Translations under genes and position numbers: made by a program
The notes under the pieces: generated by a model
Database searches by the model: none
What the model was told of the DNA's origin: nothing
What the model saw: the letters and a program-made list of their open reading frames with translations, nothing else
Assembly: GCA_050699055.1 (NCBI GenBank)
Contig: JBOHCT010000155.1
Span: 1 to 10,625, forward strand
Source of the DNA: JBOHCT01 sp050699055
Lineage (GTDB): Bacteria > Actinomycetota > Actinomycetes > Streptosporangiales > JBOHCT01
Direction: 5' to 3'
Length of the DNA stretch: 10,625 nt
Shown here: piece after piece, positions 1 through 6,700 of the stretch
Layout of the letters: every line of letters begins with the position of its first letter
Numbering within the stretch: the stretch's first letter is position 1

Positions 1-2
1 CT

Positions 3-92
3 ACAGGGGCTCCGTTGCACTTCCCGGCCACGACACGCAGCCCCTACCAGATCGTGATCACCGCCACCGCCCGCCAAACCCGGCAGCCCTAG
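3..92 (+). CDS. Possible C-terminal tail of a gene running in from the left edge
   Basis: An open frame enters from the left edge and ends at a TAG at 90-92. Its 29 visible codons include a stretch reading SPYQIVITATAR, which alternates like a beta strand and looks more protein-like than the other two frames here. No family can be named from so short a piece, and the frame may be open by chance in GC-rich DNA. If real, the gene ends about 165 bp before the NurA-like start. Confidence 0.25.
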   Translation, partial: TGAPLHFPATTRSPYQIVITATARQTRQP

Positions 93-258
93 CGGCTACG
101 CCTCACAACTTTGCGCACCGCCGTGCGCTGGCTCCCCCTCCAACTCGACCTTGCCAGTGTGCCCGTTCGAGAAAGGCGACGATAGACCCTTCGACTTTGT
201 AGGATTTTGGGGGAACCTCGGGGTAACGGCGGCTTACGGCGCGGGGAAGGACGCGGAG

Positions 259-1473
259 ATGGCGGCCGACAGCGGCCCGGGTCCTCGGGGTAATGGCGCG
301 GCCGCGCGCGACGACGCCGCGAACGGCTCGGCGTTCCAGCGGACGTTCGATGAACCGCTGGAGAGGTTTCTCGACCTCGACACCTGGCATTCCGGCGCCG
401 ACCTCACCGATGTGTACGCGAGGCTGCAGCGCGACCTCGAAACGAGCGTCGACGAGGCCGTGCGCGAGGAGGACACGGTCGCCGCGACGTTGCGGGAACA
501 CTTCTTCCACGAGCTGAAGACCGGCGCGCGACGCCGGAAGCCGCCGCTCGCCGGCCGCTGGGCCGTGGGCATCGACGATATCGAAAGGGTCCACAAAGGC
601 GCGCTCTTCACCGGCGACGTCGAGGCCTGCGACGGGGTCGTTCAGGTGCACGACTCGCTCGCGCTCACCGTGCTCCAGTTCGGCGTCGGCCTCATCGGCT
701 ACCGCGGGAACGAAGGGACGTGGTCGTCGCGGCTGTTCCGCCGCGACCTGTCCGGCGGCCCGCCCGACGCCTACGAGGAGGCCATGAAGCTGCTGGCCGA
801 GCGCGACCGGGGCGCGGGCGACAGCCACGGCGAGGTGGTGGAGCTCGGTCGCCGGGGGCTCGCGACGTTCGCCCAGCGCGCGGTCCTCGCGCGGCGCTCG
901 ACCGCCCGCTGGCGGATGGGCAAGGGCAGCCCCGCGCCGTACGAGCTGCTCACCGGGTCGGGGGCGATGCGGCTCGTCGAGCCCGCGGTCGAGGTGCTCC
1001 GCGAGCTGCTGCTCGGACACCGCCAGTTCGTGTTCGTCCCGTACGCGCAGCGCCAGCGGGGGCTGCTGACCATCGGCAACGCCCTGCGGCCGCTGGAGTT
1101 CGCGGTGGTGCACCTGCTGCGCTCGGAGATCGAGGACGTCGTCGAGCAGGGCCACCTGCGCGGCCGGCAGCGGGAGGTCGCGAGGGCCTTCGTCGAGGAC
1201 GCCGGCTCGCACGTGGCGATCGGCGTGTTCCGGGCGTCGCGTACCGCGCCGCCACGGGTGTTCTACGCGCCCGCCGAGCGCGAGCTGTGCGCGCAGGCCG
1301 CCACGATCGCGCTCGCAGACGCCGTGCTGCAAGAGCACCGCGGGTACCCGCTGCTGCTGGACATGGCTCGCCACTTCTGCGGCACGGCCTTCGGCCGCGC
1401 GGAGTTCGAGGGACCGATCCAGGCCGCGTACGCCGCGCACGACCACGCCATCGCCTACCTGTCAGAGATGTGA
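259..1473 (+). CDS. NurA-like putative nuclease, partner of HerA
   Basis: A 404-residue soluble protein, first gene of a two-gene operon with a HerA-type ATPase. I chose the ATG at 259 because GGAAGG lies seven to eight bases upstream; the frame stays open back to a TTG at 151, but that start has no ribosome site. Seen: an acidic central stretch with D106-D107 and GDVEACDG (residues 119-126), a segment reading PYELLTGSGAM in the middle, and near the end a GYP (362-364) followed by LLLDMARHF. This end resembles the GYP-x-PL-x-E-A-H ending of NurA exonucleases. NurA is known to resect DNA ends with HerA. The identification rests on gene order plus weak motif resemblance; the usual N-terminal DGS metal motif is not evident, so the active site may be divergent. 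Alternative: another HerA-partner effector. Sure of the gene, only moderately of the function. Confidence 0.6.
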   Translation: MAADSGPGPRGNGAAARDDAANGSAFQRTFDEPLERFLDLDTWHSGADLTDVYARLQRDLETSVDEAVREEDTVAATLREHFFHELKTGARRRKPPLAGRWAVGIDDIERVHKGALFTGDVEACDGVVQVHDSLALTVLQFGVGLIGYRGNEGTWSSRLFRRDLSGGPPDAYEEAMKLLAERDRGAGDSHGEVVELGRRGLATFAQRAVLARRSTARWRMGKGSPAPYELLTGSGAMRLVEPAVEVLRELLLGHRQFVFVPYAQRQRGLLTIGNALRPLEFAVVHLLRSEIEDVVEQGHLRGRQREVARAFVEDAGSHVAIGVFRASRTAPPRVFYAPAERELCAQAATIALADAVLQEHRGYPLLLDMARHFCGTAFGRAEFEGPIQAAYAAHDHAIAYLSEM

Positions 1474-1487
1474 TCGGGGGCCGCGAC

Positions 1488-3326
1488 ATGTCCGAGAGCC
1501 CGGTGCCGCTCGGCGACCGCGACGACTACGAGGGGGGCGTCGCCCCCGTGCCCCAGGCGTACCTGGAGCCGATCACCGACGACTCGCGCCTCGACCTGCC
1601 GGACCCGGACGCGGTCGGGCGGACGATGTTCGACGCGCCGGGCGCCGAGGACGGCTCGGTGACGGTCCTGCTGCCGAAGGAGGAGATCAGGAAGGTACCG
1701 CTGCAGTCGCTGGTACGGATCGCCTCGCGCGAGGACGGGCGCGCGTACCTCGGCATCGTGGTGTCGGGGCCGTTCGCCGAGCCGGACGGGCTGCGGGCGG
1801 ACGCGAACGTCATCGTCACGACCTCAGTGCGCGGCGGCATCTTCATGCCCCGCTACCACGGGCGGGTGCGGGTCGAGATCCTCGGCGAGGAGAAGGGCGG
1901 GCGGCTCGTCCCGCCGCGGTTCCGGCCGCTGCCGAACAGCCCCGTGCGCATTCTCGAGGTCGAGGACAGGGCGCGGGCGCTGCAGGCGTACGGCGACCTG
2001 CGGATCGGTACGGTGCTCGGCGACGATGACGTCCAGGTCGGCATCCCGTCCACCAGCAAGGCGGTGCTGCCGCGCCACCTCGCCGTGCTCGGCACGACGG
2101 GCGGCGGCAAGTCGACCACGATCGGGACGCTCGTCTCCCAGGCGGGGCGGGCGGACATGGCGGTGGTGCTGCTCGACACGGAGGGCGAGTACGTCCACCT
2201 CGGCGAGCCGACCGACGCCGCCGCGATGATCGAGGCGCTTTCCGGGCAGGGGATGGCGCCGGCGGGCGTACCGAACACCCGCCTCTACCACCTGGTCGGG
2301 ACCGAGACCGCGAACCCTGGGCATCCGGCGCGTACGACGTTCGGACTGTCCTTCGAGCAGCTGTCGCCGTACGCGGTCGCGGAGATCGTCGACATGAGCG
2401 ACCCGCAGCAGGAGCGGTTCATGAAGGCCGTCGACGTCGGCAAGCAGGTGCTGCGGGACCTCAAGATCTTCCCGCGTACAGACGAGGACGAGCGGCGGAT
2501 CCTGGAGCTGAACGAGTTCGAGGAGGGGTACCCGGACCTCACGCTGTCGCGGCTCATGGACATCGTCAGGGCGTTCCTCGCGCACGTGGAGAAGGCTCCG
2601 GACACCTTCCAGCCGTTCAACCCGGAGTTCCGAGAGCCGCGCGCGAGGGAGGCGATCCTCCGCCGGGTCGCGAACGCGCAGTCGCACACGCCGGTGAGCT
2701 GGCGTTCCCTCCTCGGTCGGCTCTGGCGGCTGCACCGGCTGCGGATCTTCGACCAGCCCAAGAACCCGCCGCTCACCTACGCCGAGCTCCTCGGCCGGGG
2801 CAAGGTCTCGATCATCGACCTGTCCGACACCGATTCGCCGCAGCTCAACAACATCGTCATCGCCGACATGCTGCGGGGCATCCAGCGGACACAGGACGAG
2901 GCGTACCAAAAGTGGGAGCGGGGCAGCCGGGGCGTCGAGCCGGTACGCGTCATGCTCATCATCGAGGAGGCACACGAGTTCCTGTCGGCTGGGCGGATCA
3001 CCAAGATGCCCGTGCTGTTCGAGCAGGTGAGCCGGATCGCGAAGCGCGGGCGCAAGCGGTGGCTCGGGCTTGTGTTCGTCACCCAGCTGCCGCAGCACCT
3101 GCCCCGCGAGGTGCTCGGGCTCGTCAACAACCATGTCCTGCACAAGATCACCGACGAGGGCGTGATCCGCGGGCTGCGGGGCACGATCCCAGGTATCGAC
3201 GAGGGGCTGTGGCGGCGGCTCCCGGCGCTGGCGCCCGGCCAGGCGGTGGTGTCGTTCACGCACATGACCCGCCCGCTGCTCGTCTCCGTCGACCCCTCGC
3301 CCTGCCGCCTGCGCATGATCGACTGA
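1488..3326 (+). CDS. herA: HerA-like ATP-binding protein (FtsK/HerA hexameric DNA translocase)
   Basis: A 612-residue ATPase. The ATG at 1488 follows the NurA-like stop by 14 bp with a G-rich stretch (GGGGG) seven bases upstream; the frame is open much further upstream, but that overlaps the preceding gene and is arginine/alanine-rich shadow. Domains: an N-terminal beta-barrel-like (HAS) region around residues 55-150 with VPLQSLVRIAS; Walker A GTTGGGKS at 202-209; an aspartate-rich strand VVLLDTEGEY just after; Walker B VMLIIEEAHEF with E493-E494; an arginine-rich RGRKRW segment and sensor-like VFVTQLPQHLP; C-terminal GQAVVSFTHMTRPLLVSV typical of HerA. All catalytic elements appear intact. 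HerA forms a hexamer that pumps DNA and drives NurA resection; the coupling here is inferred from adjacency. It is longer than archaeal HerA (about 500 residues). A defence role is possible, since HerA ATPases also pair with defence effectors, but nothing here proves it. Confidence 0.9.
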   Translation: MSESPVPLGDRDDYEGGVAPVPQAYLEPITDDSRLDLPDPDAVGRTMFDAPGAEDGSVTVLLPKEEIRKVPLQSLVRIASREDGRAYLGIVVSGPFAEPDGLRADANVIVTTSVRGGIFMPRYHGRVRVEILGEEKGGRLVPPRFRPLPNSPVRILEVEDRARALQAYGDLRIGTVLGDDDVQVGIPSTSKAVLPRHLAVLGTTGGGKSTTIGTLVSQAGRADMAVVLLDTEGEYVHLGEPTDAAAMIEALSGQGMAPAGVPNTRLYHLVGTETANPGHPARTTFGLSFEQLSPYAVAEIVDMSDPQQERFMKAVDVGKQVLRDLKIFPRTDEDERRILELNEFEEGYPDLTLSRLMDIVRAFLAHVEKAPDTFQPFNPEFREPRAREAILRRVANAQSHTPVSWRSLLGRLWRLHRLRIFDQPKNPPLTYAELLGRGKVSIIDLSDTDSPQLNNIVIADMLRGIQRTQDEAYQKWERGSRGVEPVRVMLIIEEAHEFLSAGRITKMPVLFEQVSRIAKRGRKRWLGLVFVTQLPQHLPREVLGLVNNHVLHKITDEGVIRGLRGTIPGIDEGLWRRLPALAPGQAVVSFTHMTRPLLVSVDPSPCRLRMID

Positions 3327-3382
3327 GCGACGGCTCGTGCGCGGTGGACACGGGCGCTTGCCAGCCCGCTCGGCGACACGAG

Positions 3383-3397
3383 ACGGGCCACTCCCGT
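3383..3397. terminator. Weak hairpin between convergent genes
   Basis: ACGGG-CCACT-CCCGT forms a 5-bp stem with a 5-base loop in the 119-bp gap between the end of herA and the end of the convergent F420 enzyme gene. There is no T tract on either side. It sits where a bidirectional terminator would be expected, but stems this short occur by chance in GC-rich DNA. Confidence 0.2.
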
Positions 3398-3445
3398 ACG
3401 ACCGGTCCCAGCACCGCGGGGCCCTCGCTCCCCACCTGACAGCCA

Positions 3446-3850
3446 TTATTGGGCATAGACCCAACCCGCCCATTCCTCGACGTCGACCGCCATGACCGGC
3501 CCGCCGCCCGGGTCGCCGCCGAACTGAGGATACTTGGCGCCGAGCAGCTGCCTGGCGCGCTCGCGCTCCGGACCCTCGTCGACGGAGCGACCGGTGCCGC
3601 GCAGCCGCACCCACCAGATGGCGGCCCAGTCCTCGTCGTAGTCGTCGAAAAGCACGGTGACCCTGGGGTCGCGGGCAAGGTTACGCAGCCGCTTAACCGG
3701 ACGCGACCCGGCGTCGGTCGCCGAGTACAGCGTGTCCCCGTCGAGGGCGAACACGATCGGCACGAGGTGCGCCCGACCGTGCTCGTCGATCGTGCCCACC
3801 CGAGCCACTCGGGCTCGCGCGGCTCGCTGTCGTATCTCCGCTTCGTCCAC
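3446..3850 (-). CDS. PPOX-class F420-dependent enzyme, Rv0121 (TIGR03668) family
   Basis: A 134-residue protein with the split beta-barrel of flavin/F420-binding PPOX enzymes. It starts at a GTG with GAGAGG eight bases upstream. Seen: an N-terminal helix followed by RVGTIDEHGRAHLVPIVFA, the strand pattern DGDTLYSATD, the RVTVLFDDYDEDW stretch and the C-terminal VDVEEWAGWVYAQ. These match the TIGR03668 group of probable F420-dependent oxidoreductases found in actinobacteria. The members use deazaflavin F420 to reduce substrates that remain mostly unknown; the cytosolic location is inferred from the lack of signal or membrane segments. The length fits the family. It is a single gene on the minus strand, convergent with herA, and its upstream region overlaps the sigma-factor remnant, so its original promoter context may have been altered. 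Confidence 0.88.
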   Translation of the reverse strand: MDEAEIRQRAARARVARVGTIDEHGRAHLVPIVFALDGDTLYSATDAGSRPVKRLRNLARDPRVTVLFDDYDEDWAAIWWVRLRGTGRSVDEGPERERARQLLGAKYPQFGGDPGGGPVMAVDVEEWAGWVYAQ

Positions 3851-3898
3851 GCCGCGATCCTCTCAAGCCTGCGGCGAACCGATCGAGGGGACCGCCCC

Positions 3899-4024
3899 CG
3901 GGGTAGCCGCCAGCCCCGTGTCGTATTCGACTTCACGGTCGCGGGCGGGAAGATCGTCGAGATCGATCTGCTGGCGGACCCGACACGACTCGGCCAGCTC
4001 GACGTGGAGCTTCTCGACAGGTGA
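3899..4024 (+). pseudogene. C-terminal remnant of an ECF41/SigJ-like sigma factor (SnoaL-type tail)
   Basis: The last 41 codons before the TGA at 4022 read PRVVFDFTVAGGKIVEIDLL followed by ADPTRLGQLDVELLD. This is the characteristic ending of ECF sigma factors that carry a C-terminal SnoaL-like domain (SigJ/ECF41 type), which are normally about 300 residues long. Nothing upstream in this frame resembles the sigma2 or sigma4 regions; the frame there runs antisense through the F420 enzyme gene. No start codon with a ribosome site precedes it. I read it as the 3' scrap of a sigma-factor gene whose 5' part was lost when the F420 gene was juxtaposed. The homology call is from memory of the family ending. 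Confidence 0.6.
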
Positions 4025-4081
4025 CGCACGTCCCTCGGCCGCGGGCGCGCGATTCCCGGTAGCCGCGTGCCGCGAAGGGCC

Positions 4082-4378
4082 TCATCCCCGATCGCCCGGT
4101 GGACCCGTACCAGGGGATCCGCCGGGACGATGCTCAGCGGCGATGTCGAGGCGTCTGGATGGAAGTCCAGGCCGGCGGGGAGTTGTATCGCTGAAACTCG
4201 AAAGGACGACCCTCTCCCCAGCCTGCTGCTCCAAGTACTCGAGGTCGGCCGCCGGAACGAGCGCGACCAACGGTCTGCCGTGCCGGGTGAGCACGACCCG
4301 CTCCCCGCTGTAGCCGACGCGGTTCACGAGCTCCGCCAGGTCGGCTCTGGCTTGCGTCACCGGGATCTCTCGTGCCAT
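4082..4378 (-). CDS. Phd/YefM-family antitoxin, no toxin adjacent
   Basis: A 98-residue protein starting at ATG with AGGA seven bases upstream. The N-terminal half is a clear Phd/YefM fold: IPVTQARADLAELVNRV, then GERVVLTRHGRPLVALVP and ADLEYLE. This domain dimerises and binds operator DNA. The C-terminal half is rich in Arg, Pro and Gly and ends near IAAEHRPGG; in this family that part is disordered and neutralises the toxin. No RelE, YoeB, Doc or PIN-type toxin frame is visible downstream on the minus strand (3851-4081) or upstream. It is divergent from the clpP gene 68 bp away, with palindromes between them, so it probably regulates itself and perhaps clpP. Antitoxins of this class are typically degraded by Clp or Lon proteases, which makes the neighbour notable. 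Alternative: a stand-alone transcriptional repressor. Confidence 0.88.
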   Translation of the reverse strand: MAREIPVTQARADLAELVNRVGYSGERVVLTRHGRPLVALVPAADLEYLEQQAGERVVLSSFSDTTPRRPGLPSRRLDIAAEHRPGGSPGTGPPGDRG

Positions 4379-4389
4379 GCTGCAATCCT

Positions 4390-4422
4390 AACGTTCTGTA
4401 CGTTTTTTACGTAACGTACGTT
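4390..4422. promoter_or_regulatory. Palindromic operator between antitoxin and clpP genes
   Basis: The 68-bp divergent gap is AT-rich compared with its surroundings. It contains AACGT-TCTGT-ACGTT (4390-4404, half-sites separated by five bases) and the perfect palindrome AACGTACGTT (4413-4422), the same half-site with no spacer. A third palindrome, TTACGTAA (4407-4414), overlaps the second. Phd/YefM antitoxins bind paired short palindromes at their own promoters, so these are good candidates for its operator, covering the promoters of both genes. A possible clpP promoter is TTCTGT (4394-4399), 17 bases, TACGTT (4417-4422), a weak consensus match that lies inside the palindromes. Confidence 0.6.
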
Positions 4423-4446
4423 CTAGCCTGGACCAGCGGAGGAAGC

Positions 4447-5142
4447 ATGGGAGAGACGGACCAGCACCAAACCGCGGCGAGGGTCGGCGGCGGCCACACG
4501 AGAACGTGGAACGCCCTGGACGGCCCCGCCAGCCGATACGTCATGCCGTCGTTCACCGAGCGGACGTCCTTCGGCGTCAAGGAGCTAAACCCCTACAGCC
4601 GGCTGTTCGAGGACCGCATCATCTTCCTCGGCGTACAGATCGACGACGCGTCGGCCAACGACGTCATGGCCCAGCTGATCACGCTCGAGGCGCTCGACCC
4701 CGACCGTGACATCAGCGTCTACATCAACTCCCCCGGCGGCTCGCTCACCGCGCTCCTGGCCGTCTACGACACTCTGCGATACGTACGTCCTCAGATTGAA
4801 ACGACCTGTATCGGGCAGGCCGGCTCCGCCGCTGCGGTCCTGCTCGCCGCCGGCACACCAGGCAAGCGGGCGGCGCTGACAAACTCCCGGATTCTCCTCC
4901 ACCAGCCGTCCCTCGACGCCGGATACGGCCAGTTCAGCGACCTCGAGATTCAGGCGGGCGAGATCCTGCGTAACCGTCGGCTCCTGGAAACAATCATCGC
5001 TACCCACACCGGCATGCCCGAGGAACAGGTGCGGCGCGACATCGACCGCGACATGATCCTGACGCCCGACCAGGCCAAGGAGTACGGCCTCATCGACGAG
5101 ATCCTCACGGCCCGCAAGAAGGAACCCGCGCCATCCCGGTGA
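4447..5142 (+). CDS. clpP: ATP-dependent Clp protease proteolytic subunit (ClpP2-like paralogue)
   Basis: A 231-residue serine peptidase. The ATG at 4447 has a strong GGAGGAAG just upstream; the frame opens earlier, but that part crosses the operator. Seen: an N-terminal extension of about 32 residues, possibly a propeptide, then YVMPSFTERTSFGVKELNPY and LFEDRIIFLG; INSPGGS (94-99); catalytic Ser127 in GQAGS, His152 in LLHQPS and Asp202 in DRDMIL, so the triad looks complete; EYGLIDEIL at the end. The sequence is closest to actinobacterial ClpP2. ClpP forms a barrel peptidase that needs ClpX or ClpC to feed substrates; neither an ATPase nor a second clpP lies here, so it is probably an accessory paralogue that mixes with housekeeping subunits or has its own regulator. 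It is divergent from the antitoxin gene and likely shares its operator. The following ORF is in the same frame after one TGA. Confidence 0.93.
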   Translation: MGETDQHQTAARVGGGHTRTWNALDGPASRYVMPSFTERTSFGVKELNPYSRLFEDRIIFLGVQIDDASANDVMAQLITLEALDPDRDISVYINSPGGSLTALLAVYDTLRYVRPQIETTCIGQAGSAAAVLLAAGTPGKRAALTNSRILLHQPSLDAGYGQFSDLEIQAGEILRNRRLLETIIATHTGMPEEQVRRDIDRDMILTPDQAKEYGLIDEILTARKKEPAPSR

Positions 5143-5199
5143 CCCCGCTTCCGGGACGCGCGGTGCGCCCGCCCGTTTCAGGAGATCGACGACGCCGAG

Positions 5200-5886
5200 G
5201 TGGGCGTCGATTGGCGGGAGCGGCGCGCGGTCGAGGCCGAGGGAAACGACCCGGCCAGGCCGCGGCTGCGGTCGGTCGGCGGCACCGACCTGGCCGCCGT
5301 CACGGTTGCCGGCCTGGACCTGCGCTCTTGTCGGTTCCTCGGCTCGCACAACCTGGACGGGCTGCGGGTCGAGGGTGACACGGTCTTCGGGTACGCCCCG
5401 GCCGGATGGCGGTGGGCGACCCGTCGGACGATCGCCGAGGAGCATCACTGGCGTTCGCTGTACGCGCGGCACCGGCGTCGGGCCTGGTACCTGCCGCCAT
5501 ACAGGGCCGGGAACCCGTCGGGCGCGGCCGGCGAGTACGTGCTGCTGTGGCTGTACTGGTTCTTCTCCGGGTACGGGCTGCGCGCGTGGCGTGCGCTGAG
5601 CGCGTTCGCGGTGGCCGTCCTCCTCGCCACGGCCGCCTTCACGCTGAGCGGGTTCCCAGCGACGGAGCCACACGGGTTCGGCGCGGCGCTGCGGTTCAGC
5701 CTGCGTGCGTCGGTCTCGCTGCTGCACGACGACAACGAGGACCAACCGCTCACGGCGGCCGGGGAGTGGACGGAGCTGGCGCTGCGCCTGATCGGCCCGC
5801 TGCTGCTCGGCCTGGCGCTCATCTCCCTGCGCGGCCGCGTCAAACGCTGCCCCCTGGTAGACGGGTCCCTGCGGATGAGCACGTAG
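5200..5886 (+). CDS. Shortened pentapeptide-repeat/channel-like membrane protein
   Basis: A 228-residue protein from a GTG at 5200; AGGAGA lies 14 bases upstream, rather far, so the start is uncertain. Residues about 30-58 form pentapeptide-like repeats (DLAAVTVAGLDLRSCRF, then NLDGLRVEG), followed by RRTIAEEHHWR. Then come hydrophobic segments at about 112-126 and 132-152, an amphipathic pore-loop-like SLRASVSLL (167-175) and a last helix at about 193-211, ending RGRVKRC. Actinobacterial relatives I recall have several hundred residues with more repeats, and carry a conserved segment like YRQLRK...DFYYGEMEMRRH between EEHHWR and the first helix; that segment is absent here. The gene therefore seems truncated at its front and internally deleted, and may be a decaying copy. 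It follows clpP by 57 bp in the same frame without another stop. Function unknown; an ion-channel-like role is only suggested by the helix-loop-helix pattern. Confidence 0.6.
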   Translation: MGVDWRERRAVEAEGNDPARPRLRSVGGTDLAAVTVAGLDLRSCRFLGSHNLDGLRVEGDTVFGYAPAGWRWATRRTIAEEHHWRSLYARHRRRAWYLPPYRAGNPSGAAGEYVLLWLYWFFSGYGLRAWRALSAFAVAVLLATAAFTLSGFPATEPHGFGAALRFSLRASVSLLHDDNEDQPLTAAGEWTELALRLIGPLLLGLALISLRGRVKRCPLVDGSLRMST

Positions 5887-5906
5887 CTCAGGAAGCTGTC
5901 CCGACG

Positions 5907-5923
5907 ACCCGGGCTCGCCGGGT
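5907..5923 (+). terminator. Possible terminator hairpin after the membrane protein gene
   Basis: ACCCGG-GCTCG-CCGGGT makes a 6-bp perfect stem with a 5-base loop, 20 bp after the stop codon. No T tract follows, as is common for actinobacterial terminators, so it is only suggestive. Confidence 0.3.
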
Positions 5924-6050
5924 GGTTAGCCGATGCCGCTGAGAACCTGTTTGCGGACCGCCCGGGCTCCCGACCCGAACGTCCGAGGGCCGAGGACCAC
6001 GGCCCGCCGCCTCTCCGCCGGCCTGCGGGCGGTGTACCTGTGACAGTGAG

Positions 6051-6218
6051 TTAGAGGCGCTGGCCGAGTAGATGGGCAGTGAGCGCGGCCCGGGCGTCCT
6101 CTTGCACCATGTGGCCGGCGTTCTCGATCCAGGAGAACGAGGCCTGCGGGATGCGTGCACGCAAGAGGTCGGCGTACTCGCTCGGCAGCCAGGCGTCGTC
6201 TCGGCCCCACAGGATGCG
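6051..6218 (-). pseudogene. C-terminal remnant of an alpha/beta hydrolase
   Basis: Reading leftwards on the minus strand, 55 codons end at a TAA (6051-6053). They start with RILWGRDDAWLPSEYADLL, where GRDD holds the acid residue of the alpha/beta-hydrolase triad. They continue RIPQASFSWIENAGHMVQED, where the His of NAGH is the catalytic histidine, and end with the closing helix AALTAHLLGQRL. Upstream of the RILWG strand the match stops abruptly at about 6219, and an in-frame TGA follows about a dozen codons further. The N-terminal two thirds of the protein, with the nucleophile Ser, is missing. The preserved part shows no stops or frameshifts, so the loss may be recent. Confidence 0.7.
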
Positions 6219-6220
6219 CC

Positions 6221-6592
6221 ATGCTCGCCGCCGATACTCCTGGTGCGATCGTCAACACCAGCAGCGTCGGCGGCCTCGGCGGCGGTGCCCGTCTGAGCAC
6301 CTATTCAGCCACCAAACACGCCGTGATCGGCTTGACCCGCAGTGCAGCCCACGACTATGGAGCAGACCGACTGCGTATTAGCGCGATCGCGCCCGGCACC
6401 ACCGACACCGCCATGATCACCGCCTGGAAACAGCGCGAGCCCGACATCACCCAGCGGCTCGACGCCATGACACCACTCGGACGCGGCGCCCGCCCCCGCG
6501 AGATCGCGGAAGCCGCGGCCTGGCTACTCAGCGACCGCGCCTCCTATGTCACCGGCGCCATCCTCGCGGTCGACGGCGGAATGACAGCCTGA
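6221..6592 (+). pseudogene. C-terminal half of an SDR-family oxidoreductase
   Basis: From ATG 6221 the frame gives 123 residues: AIVNTSSVGG with the catalytic Ser, 13 residues later the Tyr of YSATK with its Lys, then RISAIAPGTTDTAM (the P-G motif after beta 6), TPLGRGARPREIAEAAAWLL and the typical ending ILAVDGGMTA. These are motifs of classical short-chain dehydrogenases, which are normally about 250 residues. The N-terminal Rossmann half with the TGxxxGxG nucleotide site and the NAG motif is absent: the sequence left of 6221 is the antisense of the hydrolase remnant. The frame is open a little further (to a GTG at 6155), but that part has no SDR character. Without the cofactor site it cannot be a working dehydrogenase, so I call it a pseudogene, though an automatic annotation may list it as a short SDR CDS. 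Confidence 0.8.
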
Positions 6593-6700
6593 CGAGACTC
6601 GTCCGCAACTCCCGGGTTCAGCGTGGCGCTCGCCGAAGCCACCGGGTGAGTCAGCGGCTACGGCGTCCGTTCACCGATCCGTCAGCGGACGCGAGCTTCG

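Noticed and set aside
151..258. N-terminal extension of the NurA-like protein from the TTG at 151
   Set aside because: No ribosome site at the TTG, and the ATG at 259 has a well-placed GGAAGG.
103..1446. Long open frame on the minus strand opposite the NurA-like gene
   Set aside because: Arg/Ala/Gly-rich with no domain; it is the antisense shadow typical of GC-rich coding DNA and the plus strand has the protein-like sequence and ribosome site.
1824..3614. 596-codon minus-strand frame opposite herA
   Set aside because: Its reading is low-complexity and antisense to a well-preserved HerA; no start signal.
3851..4081. Toxin partner for the antitoxin
   Set aside because: Both strands were read for RelE, YoeB, Doc or PIN-like motifs; only the sigma-factor tail and unstructured shadow frames were found.
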